Shown: piece by piece, positions 1 to 11,702 of the stretch
How positions within the stretch are numbered: the stretch's first letter is position 1
How the letters are laid out: each line of letters starts with the position of its first letter
Assembly (NCBI GenBank): GCA_910592005.1
Contig: CAJVPP010000430.1
Coordinates: forward strand, 1-32,492
Source of the DNA: Funneliformis mosseae
Taxonomy: Eukaryota > Glomeromycota > Glomeromycetes > Glomerales > Glomeraceae
Direction of reading: 5' to 3'
DNA: 32,492 nucleotides
The notes under the pieces: generated by a model
Databases searched by the model: none
Seen by the model: only the letters and a program-made list of their open reading frames with translations
What the model was told of the DNA's origin: nothing
Program-made: the position numbers and the translations under genes

Positions 1-932
1 GATTTTGAACGATTTTTGAGTCTTATATGATAACGATATTACAATGAGCAATACTAAGCAATTATTGGGCAACTGTATTAATAAGCAAAAATTTGATACG
101 GTTAATTTGGAAAAGTAATGTAATTACAATTATGACTTCTTTTAGCAATAAATGCTATGCTAAATTCAGCATGTATTGGCGCAGCATATCATGGACTAAA
201 TCTATATAAATCGTATTTAAAATTTTAAGGATTCGTTATGTCTTTTTTTTTTGAATGCCATGACAGATATCGAAGGTTTTTTTTTTTTTTTTTTTTTCTT
301 TTTTGTTGTCATTTAAAAAAGGAGAAAAACATTTAATTCGTCTTTCATTTAAATAGATACTATACCACTTAGTCAAGCGCAAATAGAAATTATAAATAAT
401 ATAAATGAATTAAGAATACCTGAACCACAAAAGTTGACGTTATCGGCTTTAAAATGTAAAAAATGCAGGTAATAGCATAAATCCATAGATTTTTTTTTTT
501 TTAAAAATAAATTTTTTTTTTTTAAAAAAACAAAGAAATTCACAGACGAACAATAATGTCGACAGAAGATTTCGTTGATCATAATAAAGGAAAAGGTCAA
601 ACGGCATTTGCATTTAAAAAACGTGATTCGTCATCTTCAATTAAATGTTCTTCGTATTTCGTTGAACCATTGGATTGGATATTGAACGAAGTACAAGAAG
701 GTGAATTAGAAGGAAAAATAAAATGTCCAAAATGTCAGGCTAAATTAGGAAACTTTAGTTGGGCTGGTAAGAAAAGTTTTTTTTTTTTTGTTAATTATTT
801 ATTATCAAAATAAAATAAATTTATATATTTTTTGTTGGGAATATCTTTATAGGAATGCAATGTTCTTGTGGCTCATGGGTAACTCCTTCATTTGCTATTC
901 ATCGCGAAAAGGTTGATGAAGTTTTAACATGA
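1..932 (+). CDS. YVH1: YVH1/DUSP12-type dual-specificity phosphatase, C-terminal part
   Basis: Partial gene; the catalytic domain lies left of the window. Secure exons are 357-468, 546-766 and 853-932. They encode the C-terminal zinc-binding domain of the YVH1/DUSP12 family: a first CxxC (LKCKKCRR), then IKCSSYFVEPLDWI, KCPKCQAKLGNFSW and CSCGSWVTPSFAIH. In yeast, Yvh1 acts in 60S ribosome maturation (release of Mrt4), and this domain is the part needed for it; that role is family knowledge. The ATG at 556 is internal, because the exon begins at 546 and joins the CxxC exon in frame. A further exon ending at 275 reads NAMTDIED and joins 357 in frame, but its 5' side is interrupted at a T10 run (242-252). 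I could not build a convincing frame for 1-229; a YVH1 exon with an indel or a weakly conserved stretch is possible. The gene is convergent with ETR1, whose stop is 245 bases away. Confidence 0.85.
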
Positions 933-1176
933 AAGAATTTAAGGTTTTTAATATATTGTTTTTTTTGTTTGAGTTTTTATAGAGGATGTAAAATTTAATA
1001 TTATGTGTATATTTATTAGCTTCTTTTTTTATTATTTAATATCGAAAGTTAATTTTTTTTTTTTGATTAAAGCCAATTAACTGGTTAATCTTTTAAGCTC
1101 CGTCTCTTTTTTTTTTTAAAAAAAAAAACTTGTAATTTGCAAAACGAGAAATCAAAATACGTTGCTTACCTATCTC

Positions 1177-2801
1177 TTAAAGCTGAAATTGTAAGATCTG
1201 CTTTTTGCCATGAAATCCTGTATAAGATTTATCTAAAGCATCCAAAAGTTTAATTTTCAAAGATTCGTCATTTTCATTTGAACTTCCCCAAGTAACCTCG
1301 TCATGCGCAACATCACCCAACTTTCCTTGTCTAATTAATCCAATAATTTCATTCATCATTTCACTTCTTTCTTCCTTTGAATGATATTGGTACCATCTTG
1401 ACATCCAATATCCAAGAAATTTTATATCTTTAAATATTAAAAGTGATGCTGGAATTGTAATTGGTTGTCTTGACATGGCTCCATATGTTACATGATATCC
1501 GGAACGACTAAGATGAAATGAAGAAAAAAACGAATTTAATTTATGAATTATTGTAAATTTCGTAAATAGTAAGCACCTTTGTGAGAATAAAGAAAAAATA
1601 CCATAGATATTTTGCCATTTCTGTTGATATTTTTCCACCAACACAGTTAAGGCCTAATTTAATCCCTACATTATTGTCGTTAATGTTCGTCCATTCCTTT
1701 ATCAAGTCTTTAGTTTTATAACATCCTAATTCCTCATCGGTAACTATATATGTCGCGCCAAGCGATTTTAGACGCGCTTTTAAATCCTCAATTTCTGGTC
1801 TTTTGTAAAAAACAAAAAAAAAATTTTAATTTACGTTTATTTTACATAATTCGTCAAAAGATATGAACGTTACTTTATTACCTATTTCGAACAATGTTTA
1901 TGGTTTTTATGTTCCATGCATGGGCGATTTGAATCACGGCTTGTCCAACACCGCTATTAGCCCCATTCTGAATCACAAAATCCCCTATCAAAATTCGAAA
2001 TTGATTAATTTATTATATATGATTTCTATCATGATTAACGGAAATGTATAAGGGATTTGAATTACCTTCTTTTAATGTAGCAAAGTCTTTTAGCATGCGA
2101 AATGCAGTACAAGCGTTTACTGTCAAAGTTGCAGCCTGAAGTGATCCAATTCCCTTATCGATACGTGTCACATCATTTGGAGTTGCTGCGGCATGTGTAC
2201 GCCAAGTACCTGCAGTTTTATTTTTCCTATTAATTTTTTTTTTTTTGAATTTATTATTCTTTCTAATAAACAATACGTTTAAACTTGAGAACCTTACCGA
2301 ATCCAGATCTTCCCATTACAACCCAATCACCAACTTTTAAATCTTCAATCTGATCTCCAACAGCAATCACTTCTGCTACACCCTCATTTCCACCAACGGC
2401 CAATTCTTTATGTTCCCCATCAGGTAAAACCCCTAATTCTTTTGTGAATGTAGGTCTTAATGGGTAAACGCCTTCGATTTGATTAATGTCAGCTGGATTA
2501 ATGGGTGAAGCGAGAAAACGTATATGCATGGTCGTGGGTGTTAAAGGTGGTAATTCATGTGTATGAACTCTAAAAATTTTTAATAAATAAATATAAATAT
2601 ATAATATTATAGTCAGTGAAATTTGTATTTGTAATTTAAGAAAGTCAGTATTAATTACCTAAGAACATCCTTTGGAATTCCATATCTTTCAAAAACCACC
2701 GCTCTTGCTTTAGGAGATACATATGAAGATAGAAATCTGTATTGTGATAGAACTTTGCAAGTAGAATGGTGCGAAAAATTAATTGCCCTTTTTAAAAACA
2801 T
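1177..2801 (-). CDS. ETR1: Mitochondrial trans-2-enoyl-CoA (ACP) reductase
   Basis: Complete, 396 aa, six exons (2801-2659, 2569-2298, 2209-2066, 1984-1882, 1799-1602, 1507-1177). It is the last enzyme of mitochondrial type II fatty acid synthesis, reducing enoyl-ACP with NADPH; the pathway feeds lipoate synthesis. The first 35 or so residues ([20 protein letters not shown] and following) are basic, hydroxylated and free of acidic residues, as in a mitochondrial presequence. Family marks follow in order: [64 protein letters not shown] (nucleotide-binding GxGxxG-like loop), NCVGGK and [11 protein letters not shown], all of the MECR/ETR1 medium-chain reductase type. Length fits the family (about 375 to 400). 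The start is the only ATG that supplies the targeting peptide. A strong donor-like GTAAGC lies just after the stop (1169-1164), so a spliced 3' UTR is possible. It is divergent from TRS31, with 127 bases between the starts. Confidence 0.95.
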
Positions 2802-2928
2802 GATTGAAATAAAAAAATTCCCGAGAAAAATTAAATGATTATCAAATGGTGATGTTTAGGGTTTCACAAAACATTTTGGTCTCATAAACCTTACGTGTCT
2901 TTCTTATTCTAAACTTAAAAATTCTAAA
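2802..2928. promoter_or_regulatory. Shared divergent promoter, ETR1/TRS31
   Basis: Only 127 bases separate the two start codons, so this spacer must hold both 5' leaders and core promoters. I see no convincing TATA box; the stretch before the TRS31 ATG is pyrimidine-rich on the + strand. The regulatory role follows from position alone. Confidence 0.5.
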
Positions 2929-3861
2929 ATGTCTTCAATGTCTCAAACATCCCGAATATCGTCGGTACTTTCTTCCTCAACCGATACACGCTTAATTAAG
3001 CGTGTTTCGATTATAGAAAGGAATTTGAATAGGACGAGAGGGACAGAGGTAATTCGGCTCACATTTCCCTTCTCAATATCGAAATTTAACTAATAAACCT
3101 TGATGTCGTAGGTCGGACTTGGAGCTTTTGCATTTCTTTTCTCAGAAATGTTACAGTATGCTCAAAGGAGAGTACACGGAATTCAGGATCTTGAACGCAA
3201 GTTAGTTTAAAAAAGTTCCGTTATGATAGATAGATATATATATGCATATAATATTAATTCCGATTCATTATTAATAAGGTTGAATGATTTTGGATATCGA
3301 GTAGGAACTCGTCTTTTAGAACTGATTGTTTGGAGAGATAAAAATAGTAAGAGGGAGACGCGTGTTTTAGGTATATTATATTTTATTCATACTACGGTTT
3401 GGAAAACACTCTTTGGTAAACAAGCCGATACTTTAGAAAAGAGTACAGAGAATGAAAACGAATGTATCCTTTTGATATTATCGATTCTGAACTCAACAAT
3501 ATTCAGTAATTATAATGTCTTTAATAATTAAAAAATTAGACATGATTTCAGATAATGATCCTTTGATAAGTAAGTATATTTCGGTACCAAAAGAATTGTC
3601 TGAATTGAATTGTAATTCGTTCTTAGCAGGAATTGTTGAAGCAATTTTGGATGGATCTCAATTCGTAAGTAAATTAATTAAAAATCTTTTTTATAATTTC
3701 TCAAAAAGATGATGATAATGTAATGGTTTTTTTTTTTTGTTCGAAATTAGCCTTCTCGAGTTACTGCTCATTCATTACCAATTGATGGCTTCCCTTTACG
3801 TACAACTATATTCATTCAATTAGATAAAGAAATTCTACAAAGAGAGGATCAGCTCAAATAA
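2929..3861 (+). CDS. TRS31: TRAPP complex subunit TRS31/TRAPPC5
   Basis: Complete, 209 aa, five exons (2929-3048, 3112-3200, 3279-3463, 3540-3664, 3751-3861). It is a Bet3-fold core subunit of the TRAPP tethering complex, which acts as exchange factor for Rab1/Ypt1 at ER-Golgi and Golgi membranes. A Ser/Thr-rich, probably disordered head of about 40 residues precedes the conserved domain: [111 protein letters not shown] and [19 protein letters not shown]. These match the TRAPPC5/Trs31 branch rather than Bet3 or Trs33. Exon phases agree at every junction. The gene is convergent with mS33, with 120 bases between the stops. Confidence 0.96.
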
Positions 3862-3981
3862 CAAAATATTCTATTTTAATTAATTAACTCTGCAAAGAAC
3901 ATAATGAACGTAATGAAAAATGTTTAATTTAAATATTATATAAACTTTCGAATAAATTGTATTTGTAAAAAATTATAGAAT

Positions 3982-4397
3982 TTATTTTCTCTTCTTTGCA
4001 AGAGAAGCATTCTTTCCTTTACCTATGTTTTTTTCATTGAATTAAAATTTGACGAAAGAACCGAATATAACGAAAATTCGTTGCAAAAAGAAAAATTTAA
4101 CGTACCTTTTTTTGGCGCACCTTTACCACGTTTCTTTCTCTTAGCAATTTCTTCCAACCGTAATTTTTCTTCTTGATCAACTAATTTCATGCTTGGAAAC
4201 ATATCAGTAATTTTACGTAAAGTTATTATTCTTTTCGGATACCATTCAACTATCGTAGGACCTATAAGTTTCTGACGAAGTATTTTGTTTCCTGTTCTTT
4301 CCCCCTTTGGATTGTATACATTATTAAAAATTTTAGCTGATAATTCCGCTAATTGTGCTAAACGCGTTTTATTTGGTTTTGGTAATATTGAAGCCAT
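3982..4397 (-). CDS. RSM27: Mitochondrial small-subunit ribosomal protein mS33
   Basis: Complete, 110 aa, two exons (4397-4106 and 4022-3982). It belongs to the mS33 family (RSM27 in yeast, MRPS33 in animals), a component of the mitoribosomal small-subunit head. Visible marks are LSAKIFNNVYNPKGERTGNK, LRQKLIGPTIVEWYP and a basic Lys-rich tail. The open frame read through the donor would add a spurious end; joining 4106 to 4022 (phase 1) gives a GAPKKGKGKNASLAKKRK tail and a stop. The protein is short, as is normal for the family. It lies on the same strand as NUP133 with 275 bases between, so it has its own promoter. Confidence 0.93.
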
Positions 4398-4672
4398 TAT
4401 TTATTTTATCGTATAAAGATGAGTTTATGTCTCGTGGACAAAAATTGAAATAATGTGATGATTAATTATATAATTATTTTCTGCTTGGACATAATAAGTC
4501 TTTGAAGAAACACTAACGTTTAAATGTAAATTCCTTAATTAATAAATCCAAAAAAAAAAATTGTATAGTTTATATTAATAAATGAGCTAGGAAAAATCAC
4601 ATGCTGATCATATGATTTATAAAATTCCAGTTGTATATGTATAAAATAATATCAAGAAAAATATTGATATAT
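4398..4672. other. Intergenic spacer NUP133 3' end / mS33 promoter
   Basis: AT-rich 275-base spacer between the NUP133 stop and the mS33 start, both on the minus strand. It should carry the NUP133 3' UTR and the mS33 promoter. No ORF or RNA gene recognised. Confidence 0.5.
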
Positions 4673-7600
4673 TTATAACAATTTAAGTGCGTAATCTACA
4701 TAAGTATTCAAGTGATATTTTTCAATAAATTGGTTCAATGCATCATTCTCTTTCCTGTAATCCTCTATTAAACATTTTATTTGTTCTTCATTCAAGAGAG
4801 GATACCATCTATGAAATTGCTCAACTGTGCTTGAGAAGAATGCTTCACCAGGAGGGTAGAACCATTGATATAACGGAATATCTAACAAAAAAAAAAAAAA
4901 AGTTAACTAGTGAAAGATAACATAACCAACCAAGAGTTAAATTAAAAGATGACATACCAACAGAATGGCTCACAATATTCAACGCATGATAAACATAAGT
5001 ACTTTTAATGCGTTCGTTCACTTCTTCATCGGACATATTACTGGTATCTAATAAAATCTCCCAACTATTAATCATATCCACGATTTAATAAAATGGTTAA
5101 ATAAGTCAAAGTAATCAAATCATCAAGATAAATAGGTGAAAATAATCTTATTTCTATTCATACTTGTCATTAAAGTAAATTCTCCGCCATATTGTTTGCA
5201 ATATTGCACAACGATGATCTTCAGATAGCTATATACATTCAATATAATGAAAAGTAAGATAAAATTTTAAAATGGTAAATGAAAACTCAAATTTAACATT
5301 AATACTAAACCTTATTGTCATTAAGTGTAAATTGAAGTGCGAACGGAAAGTCATCCGGCAATTTTTTATCTTTAAGTGTCAAAACTTCAATCAATCCACT
5401 TGTTGAAACCTTTTCACCCTGTAAAATTTTGGTTACTTGCATTTTGTAAATCTGCAAGATCAAATTATAAATAAATACATCCAATTAGTACTTAACGTTC
5501 GGATTTAAATATTAAAATGCTTTTTTTTGTTATTAACAATAACCTGTGCTAAATCAGGCTTATAATTTTTCCAATTCCCCGCGGTCCCTTCCATAATCGC
5601 ATTTACTTGTTCCGATTCTGTAGAATAATGCTGGCTCTGTGTAACTATAAACTTAACAAATTGTTCTTGTAAATCGGAATAAGCATTTAATAGCTCAAAT
5701 CCGTTTTCAATTTCTAATAACGAGAGTATCGAACATGCAAATGCAGCAAAATTTAATATCCATTGCATAATACAACCACAATGAATTAATTATATGAATC
5801 ATTACTTTATACCTTCCAAATTTCTTTGTACGTCTTCATTTTTAAAGTCGATTTCATCGCCAAGTTCAGCCAAAAAAGTTAACTTGCTTATACTAAGAAA
5901 GGTCTAAAAAAAAAAAAGGTTTTATAAGATATCAGCTAATAATATAGCCTAATTGTAACCTTTTTTTTTACCTTGCTTCGATCTACTCGGGGTTGGCCCT
6001 TTGCTAAATGACGCAACTTGATAGAAGCATCGCCGTACTGACTTAAATATATATCATGCGTCCAAGAAATACCCTTTAAATTACGCTCATTCAAGAATTT
6101 TTGAAGACTGTCTTTGTATTCATAAGCATGAGGTTGGCTTAATAAATCGGCATATAATTCTATTATTACAATTTTACAAAGTTTAATAAAGATTTTGATT
6201 CGTAAATGATGCATTACCAAATAATTCTACCAACCTTTTTCGATATACCACTCGTATAATGGATATTCAAACTTTTCTTGATATTTAATGATATATTTTT
6301 TTATATACTTGTTTGTACCTTGACCGTGATACATGATCAAGTCCACTAATATTTTATATTCCTCGTAAGTTTCACTAAGACTAAAAGCGCTATCACTTTT
6401 GCCAACATCAACTAAGATCGGAAATTTATCAATAAATGTGTATACTGTTTACAAATATATCGTGAAATAAAAAAAATTAAACGCATACCAAGACTTTTTA
6501 AAATAGTTATCCATTCATTACGATATTTTTGTGCACTTTCCCTAGTTATCGAATCGTCACTTAAAAGAATGAAGTTTCGCACCATTAGAAATGCAATAAA
6601 CTACGCAACATTTAAATTTAATTAACTTACCAATTTAAACGTTCAGAGGTGGCCCCGAGCAGAATATCGGCCAAATTAACCAAATGATCTTTTAAAGTTT
6701 CAATTTTTTCACAATCATCTTGAATATCCGAAATTTGAATGATACCGGTAGTTTTTTCGAATTGCTGGTAAAGTACATTCAGAAGTTCAGGGTGAACTAA
6801 CCAATATAAAATTATGAATCATTATTGTAATATCTAATTCGTTATTTGACATCAAATAAATAAATGATTACTAACAAGTCCAAGATTCCTCCAAACAATT
6901 TGAAGTGATGACATATAAATCCTTATTATTTCTTCTAAAGTTAAAAGCTGCTTCGAATGAAAGCTAAATAAAAAAAGACAAAGAGATATGCTGAAAAACA
7001 TTATTGAATTTTCATCTTAACGTCCTTAACAAAACAATAAAACGTAATTTTTTAATTATTACCAAGATAATATTATTGGCTTCAGGAACTAATATACTAC
7101 TGTCCTCTTGTAAAAGACAATTGCTAATTTCTCGCTCAATGTAAATGAAAGTAAAACCAATATCCCGTACCTAAAATTTGAACAAAGAATAACTATCTCA
7201 ATATATCTCAAGATATATATTAATTCATTAATGGAATGAAATAAAACTTGCGTGAAAACGAAAGAAAAATCTGGCGATATCTTCGTTAGGTTTGATCTCA
7301 ATGTTACGTTCTTGTAAATATTCTCGAATCGCGTTAACAAGTAATTTACGTCGAGATTCATCGATTTTGTTTTTTCTAGTATTTACGATGAATGAAGGAA
7401 AGAACTTTAAACTGACGATACCAAAAATTCAACTTACTAATAAATTATTACATACGAAGATAAGGAGGCATTATAATGCTCCCATAATTTTAGTGCACAT
7501 GCCATTTTTTCTGCATTCCAAAATAAATGTTGACGAGTAGAAGGATATAACTAATCGTGAATAAGACCGAAAAATTTAAATTAAACAGATTCTCCAAAAT

Positions 7601-10336
7601 AATATTAATAATAAATAAAATAAATGGTATACATTACTTCGTTAAGCATATTGCTAAATTTGATTACTTGAATAAGGAAGGACATTTTGTTAAATCTTTC
7701 ATTAAGTTGTGATTTAAGTTCAATGAATTCGGACAAATATTGTGAACCTTAAATACGATATAATTATGAGAAAATGTATTGCATACAAAAGGATAGTTTT
7801 GTTATATAAATAAAATAGAATCATGTACAACTTACGTGAATCCAAAATTTCATCGCTAATTTCGATAGTCACAGCATTAATATCGCCACCATGTCCACGG
7901 GAGATATAATTTGTCACCGGCACCTAACAATAAATTCAGACATAGTGTTAAGTATTATATGATTTAAATAAGAATAGATATATAAAACCTTTTAATTAGT
8001 ATCTAATAATTTAATGAACCGAATTACTTTGTCACTTGTATTAAATATTGCTTGCTCGAACATTTTTTTTAATTCACGGGTCTTCATTTCCTAGAATTAA
8101 AATTATTTACAGTAAGTTTTTGTTTGAGCGAATGAGTAAAGTGCAGAATAGCATGAGTAATCCACACCTCTGGATTATCGAGAATCATTTGATCATCAAA
8201 CATTCTATAAAAAATATTTTAATAATTTAATAAGGTTAAAAATATATACCTATTATTTAAAGTCAATTAAACTTACTGAGTTTGAGGGTCCTTTTCCATT
8301 ATCATCGCATGATTTAATATACATGTCATAATACCAGTTTTTGCTGTTAGTAGATCTATTCGACTTATAGAATCGGTATTTTTATTATGCCAAGACTTGG
8401 AGCCTTCACCACAACATCCAATGATTCGATCACCGACTGGATCTGACATGCTCACTATACCATTATAGCTAACATCTGTATAAAATTTTAAATGGTATTA
8501 ATTATATTGCATTAAGTACCTTGAAAACCATAAAACCTCTCAACCTTTGAATATTGTTGTCATTATAATTAACTGCGGAAAAACTACGAAAACAGCTGGA
8601 CCTCCGTTAGGCATTACTAAATGTGCTGGTGAACCAAATGAAAAGTTCTATAAAATTCAAAATAAAATCAAATTAATGTAATCGAAAACAATATAAATAT
8701 AATATATATTTTTTATTTTAAAAAATAGTAACTTACACTTTGATTTTCAAGACCATGGATGCTGCTTACTTTGTAAATCACAGCATCTGAAAATTGTATT
8801 TCCTCAGTACTTAATACCACTAAAGAGTACGATAAATTTCTGTTCTCTACGATCTCATTTTGATTCGACCCAAAAGAGTAAGAAACAAGGATAACCAATT
8901 TGCCATTCCTATTTTATTTAAATGAATTGATCTTTAAATCTCAATTTTTTATATTTTATTTTTATATTTGTTTATAAATATAAGTGTGACTTATACCATG
9001 CAAATTCAATGTCCAGTAATCTTAAGTCCATTTGATCAGTCTCTTTCACTCTGCTATCATTCTGATAAATTTCTTGGATGATATTATTATATATATCTTG
9101 TCCTTGCACATACTTATATTAAAATAAAGATATGTTAAATTTGAATTAAAACAAACATTAGCTATTAACAGATAAATTGTAAATATTGTTAACCTTATTT
9201 GCCGAACGGACATTTCCAAAAACCCATCTCTCTATTGATTTGTCCATTAGCACATAAACTTCACTAGAATCAAAAAAAAAAAAAAAAAAAAAATAGCTTA
9301 GAAATTCGATTAGTGATAGTTAATATATCAATTATAAACTAACCTAAGCAAATTATTTTCAAGCCTATTTCCTAACGTTGAAGTGATAATGTTTCCTGTA
9401 TCATATTTACTGCTTAACCAAAGGTATGAGCTAAAGTTTTCCATAATTCCCACGGAGCGTGATAATGAAGTAGAATGAAGTGTAGTACTTGCTCCCATTT
9501 TGGAGATATTAATACGATATAATACAGATTGTAAGGAGCCGAAAATTATAATACACGTATCTTGTGAAGACTGATGAGTCTATTAAAAGAGAGGTTAACA
9601 TATAAACTTATTCAAGGAAAGAATGAAAAAAAAAAAATCTCGTACCTCATGACAAGCCAAGTGCGTTCCAAAATCTTCTTCTCTAAGATATACCTTCAGA
9701 CTTAAATAATGATCTTGAAATATACTATCTCGTGTTATGTCTTCCCAATATCGAAATTCACCTTTGCGGGAACAAACAAGTAACCCAGGTCTTTGGCTTT
9801 GATTAGATGGTATAATGCATATCAATGGTAATTTATGATGATTACTTAAATCATCCAAAAATTCATCATCATCACAAATGGGCATTTTAAATTTGTATAC
9901 AGGAGTATCGGTATCGAAAGGTTGCTAAAAAATAAAGATGAAATACGTATATTCCCTTGAATCGGATTAAATAAATCAATTGGCACTCTCTCACTTACCT
10001 TATCGACACCGCTATAATTCCATACAAAACAATGAGTCTGAGTTACCAATGCTGCATGTTCAGTACTCCAGTTAAGTACAACGTCGAATATCTCTAATAA
10101 AAACTCAAGTTATGAACAAAATAAAGTTTCTCTGACTTATCGAACAAACTAACAAGTATGTCTTAAAAAATGACGCGGCAAAATTAGTCGGACAGAAAAG
10201 ACCCACCATTGCTTTGAGTCACTTCGTTTATTTCCTTAGGTAAAGAGCGTTTATGTATAATCGTATGTTTATCAAATTCCACAGTTTGAACTGGTGTTTC
10301 AGATTTATTTTCTGTAGAGGATAATGGGCCTGACAT
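4673..10336 (-). CDS. NUP133: Nucleoporin NUP133
   Basis: Complete model of 1176 aa in 27 exons; every junction keeps phase. Exon ends, 5' to 3': 10336-10207, 10093-9999, 9924-9646, 9579-9344, 9263-9194, 9112-8997, 8908-8737, 8647-8545, 8475-8277, 8204-8168, 8090-8028, 7923-7836, 7747-7638, 7550-7456, 7375-7252, 7170-7063, 6963-6876, 6796-6631, 6559-6489, 6444-6235, 6159-5972, 5903-5813, 5713-5544, 5451-5311, 5228-5164, 5064-4958, 4881-4673. It is a scaffold subunit of the Y complex of the nuclear pore. A disordered head (about 45 aa) precedes an N-terminal beta-propeller (for example GLLVCSRKGEFRYWEDIT) and a long alpha-helical region with family-type stretches such as TRQHLFWNAEKMACAL, YPLYEWYIEKGELYADLLSQ and a WRRIYFND helix near the end. 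Size agrees with the family (about 1150 to 1200). The first ATG is 10336; open frame upstream has no ATG. The exon 18/19 junction is the least certain. Intron 15 starts with GC. Confidence 0.92.
7171..7251 (-). other. GC-AG intron in NUP133
   Basis: On the minus strand the intron starts GCAAGT after a CAC codon and ends TTTTAG. Only the GC donor keeps frame into VRDIGFTFIYIEREI. The nearby GT (4 bases in) gives an early stop. The rest of the donor is a perfect match to the GT consensus, as is typical of GC introns. Confidence 0.75.
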
Positions 10337-10994
10337 TTCGACGCGTGGAATATTTGAGAACGGGTACGTCAGTAAATTAATTCGCTTCAAGTTGTTAAAG
10401 ACTATTTTTTTTGTACAACAAACTTATTACGGATAAATTTAATTGTTGCACAAATTATCAGCCAATTAAATTAAAATTCCCAAAAAACGAGATTTAATCC
10501 TCATATAAAGTTATTCTAAATAATACAAATCTATCAAGGGAAGTTTCTCTCGAGTATAATGTTATTTTTGTACACAATTCCTCGCGGTTTTTACTTATCA
10601 GATTTGCATAACGTATAGAAACATTGTTAAGAAAAACTAGAATTCAATTCAATTGAACGACAAAAATTTTGTCATTTTATGTAGGGTACGAGGAAAGATA
10701 GCAAGAGGCCTTTATAGTACTCGTCAGCCTTGAAGATTGCCTCTATTAAGTAGCTTTTATTTAAGGTGATGCTTGATGTTTCAATAGATACTGTTAGAAG
10801 TTCTTATTTTCAATAATTCTTATTTTAACTTATAGAGGATCGCATCCAACCTGCGGTGTTTTTTAATATTTTTTTGTCCTCCATTTGGATCTTATGTGTT
10901 ATCTTTGACTGATAATTTTGTTCTGAGATCTTTGATATACATTTATTTAATGTTCAAAAAAAAAAAATTTAAATTTAAGAATTAAAGGTCATTT

Positions 10995-11069
10995 GGGGCT
11001 TCGTCAATAGAAACACATTTCTAACATAATAAATTATTAAGTAAGATGTGTTTCTATTGACGAAGCCCC
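10995..11069. repeat. 75-bp palindromic (MITE-like) element
   Basis: Two perfect 24-base inverted arms, 10995-11018 (GGGGCTTCGTCAATAGAAAC then ACAT) and 11046-11069, surround a 27-base AT-rich loop. The element is flanked on both sides by ATTT (10991-10994 and 11070-11073), which looks like a 4-bp target duplication. A hairpin acting in RNA is the other reading; no coding frame crosses it. Confidence 0.75.
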
Positions 11070-11324
11070 ATTTAATCTTTGATGATTTTATTAATTTTTA
11101 AAACATACATGATAAAAAAACTAAATATTGTAAAAAAAAAATACTATTCGAATTGTATATACAATACATGAAAAAAAATTGAACATTATTATTCCTTCTC
11201 GTCAAATACATTTTTACCATGATTTTTTATTTTTTTTCGAAACGTTGGTTTCATTTCTCTATTTCAACTATTTCACAACCCATTCCTTAGTAATCTTCAT
11301 GGGTTCTTTAGCTCTTTGGGTTTC

Positions 11325-11377
11325 TGGGTTCGTTGGGTTCGTTGGTTTCGTTGGTTTCGTTGGATTCGTTGGATTCC
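11325..11377. repeat. 9-bp tandem repeat (minisatellite)
   Basis: Five to six copies of a 9-base unit of the form GGGTTCGTT with G/T/A variation at the third base. As a multiple of three it stays open in several frames: Gly-Phe-Val on the + strand, or Asn-Pro-Thr/Asn-Glu type repeats on the - strand. No flanking gene structure could be proven. Confidence 0.7.
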
Positions 11378-11466
11378 TCCGAAGTTTTTAATTTTTTTCC
11401 GTTCGTCTAAATTTTTTGTTGGTTTAGTTTTTCTTAAATAAAAATATTTAAACACTTTATTGTAAA

Positions 11467-11702
11467 CTTACATTCATCGGAAAAAAATTCGTAAATGGGG
11501 ATCCCATTTACTAAAACTTCAAGTTGTTCTGATTTGTTATTTTTTTTTTTTTCTGACTTGTCTTTCTTGGCCTTTTTATTGAGGTAGAAGTAGACGGGAT
11601 AATAGGAGTATTTAAAGAACAACTCGTAGCGTGGATAGAAACTTTAGTGTCTTTGGCAATAGTTGAAGTTATAGAAACGCTTTGGGGTTTATCGATAACC
11701 AT
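11467..11702 (-). pseudogene. Possible first exon of a small unrecognised gene, frame broken at an A run
   Basis: From ATG 11702 on the minus strand the frame gives a Ser/Thr-rich protein (MVIDKPQSVSITSTIAKDTK and on) to a basic KRPRKTSQKKK stretch. There an A run (about 11539-11551) shifts the frame. In the next frame the sequence continues as SEQLEVLVNGIPIYEFFSDE and reaches a good donor (GTAAGT, from 11466). Both parts look coding and would be one exon if the A run were one base different in length. No downstream exon could be fixed; the minisatellite region on the same strand could be its 3' part. Family not recognised. It may be a real gene with a run-length error in the assembly, or a decayed copy. 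Confidence 0.35.

Larger units (their letters stand above)
10337..11433. other. Long intergenic spacer, NUP133 upstream region
   Basis: About 1.1 kb without a supported gene. It contains the NUP133 promoter side, a 75-bp palindromic element (10995-11069) and a 9-bp minisatellite (about 11325-11377). No tRNA or other RNA gene could be recognised. Confidence 0.5.

Noticed and set aside
556..813. Independent small zinc-finger gene starting at ATG 556
   Set aside because: The frame is an internal YVH1 exon; it joins the CxxC exon 357-468 and the last exon 853-932 in phase, completing a known zinc-binding domain.
2263..2529. Short ORF starting MHIRFLASP as a gene of its own
   Set aside because: It is exon 2 of ETR1; an upstream exon supplies the start and a mitochondrial presequence.
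10337..10390. Longer NUP133 N-terminus starting at 10390
   Set aside because: The codon there is TTG; the first ATG in frame is at 10336.
10680..10860. Possible tRNA or small RNA gene
   Set aside because: No T-loop motif, no cloverleaf arms and no clear Pol III promoter boxes could be found.
11179..11391. Plus-strand protein with GFVGFVGFVG repeats
   Set aside because: It depends wholly on the 9-bp minisatellite and the non-repeat part is low-complexity; no splice context or homology.
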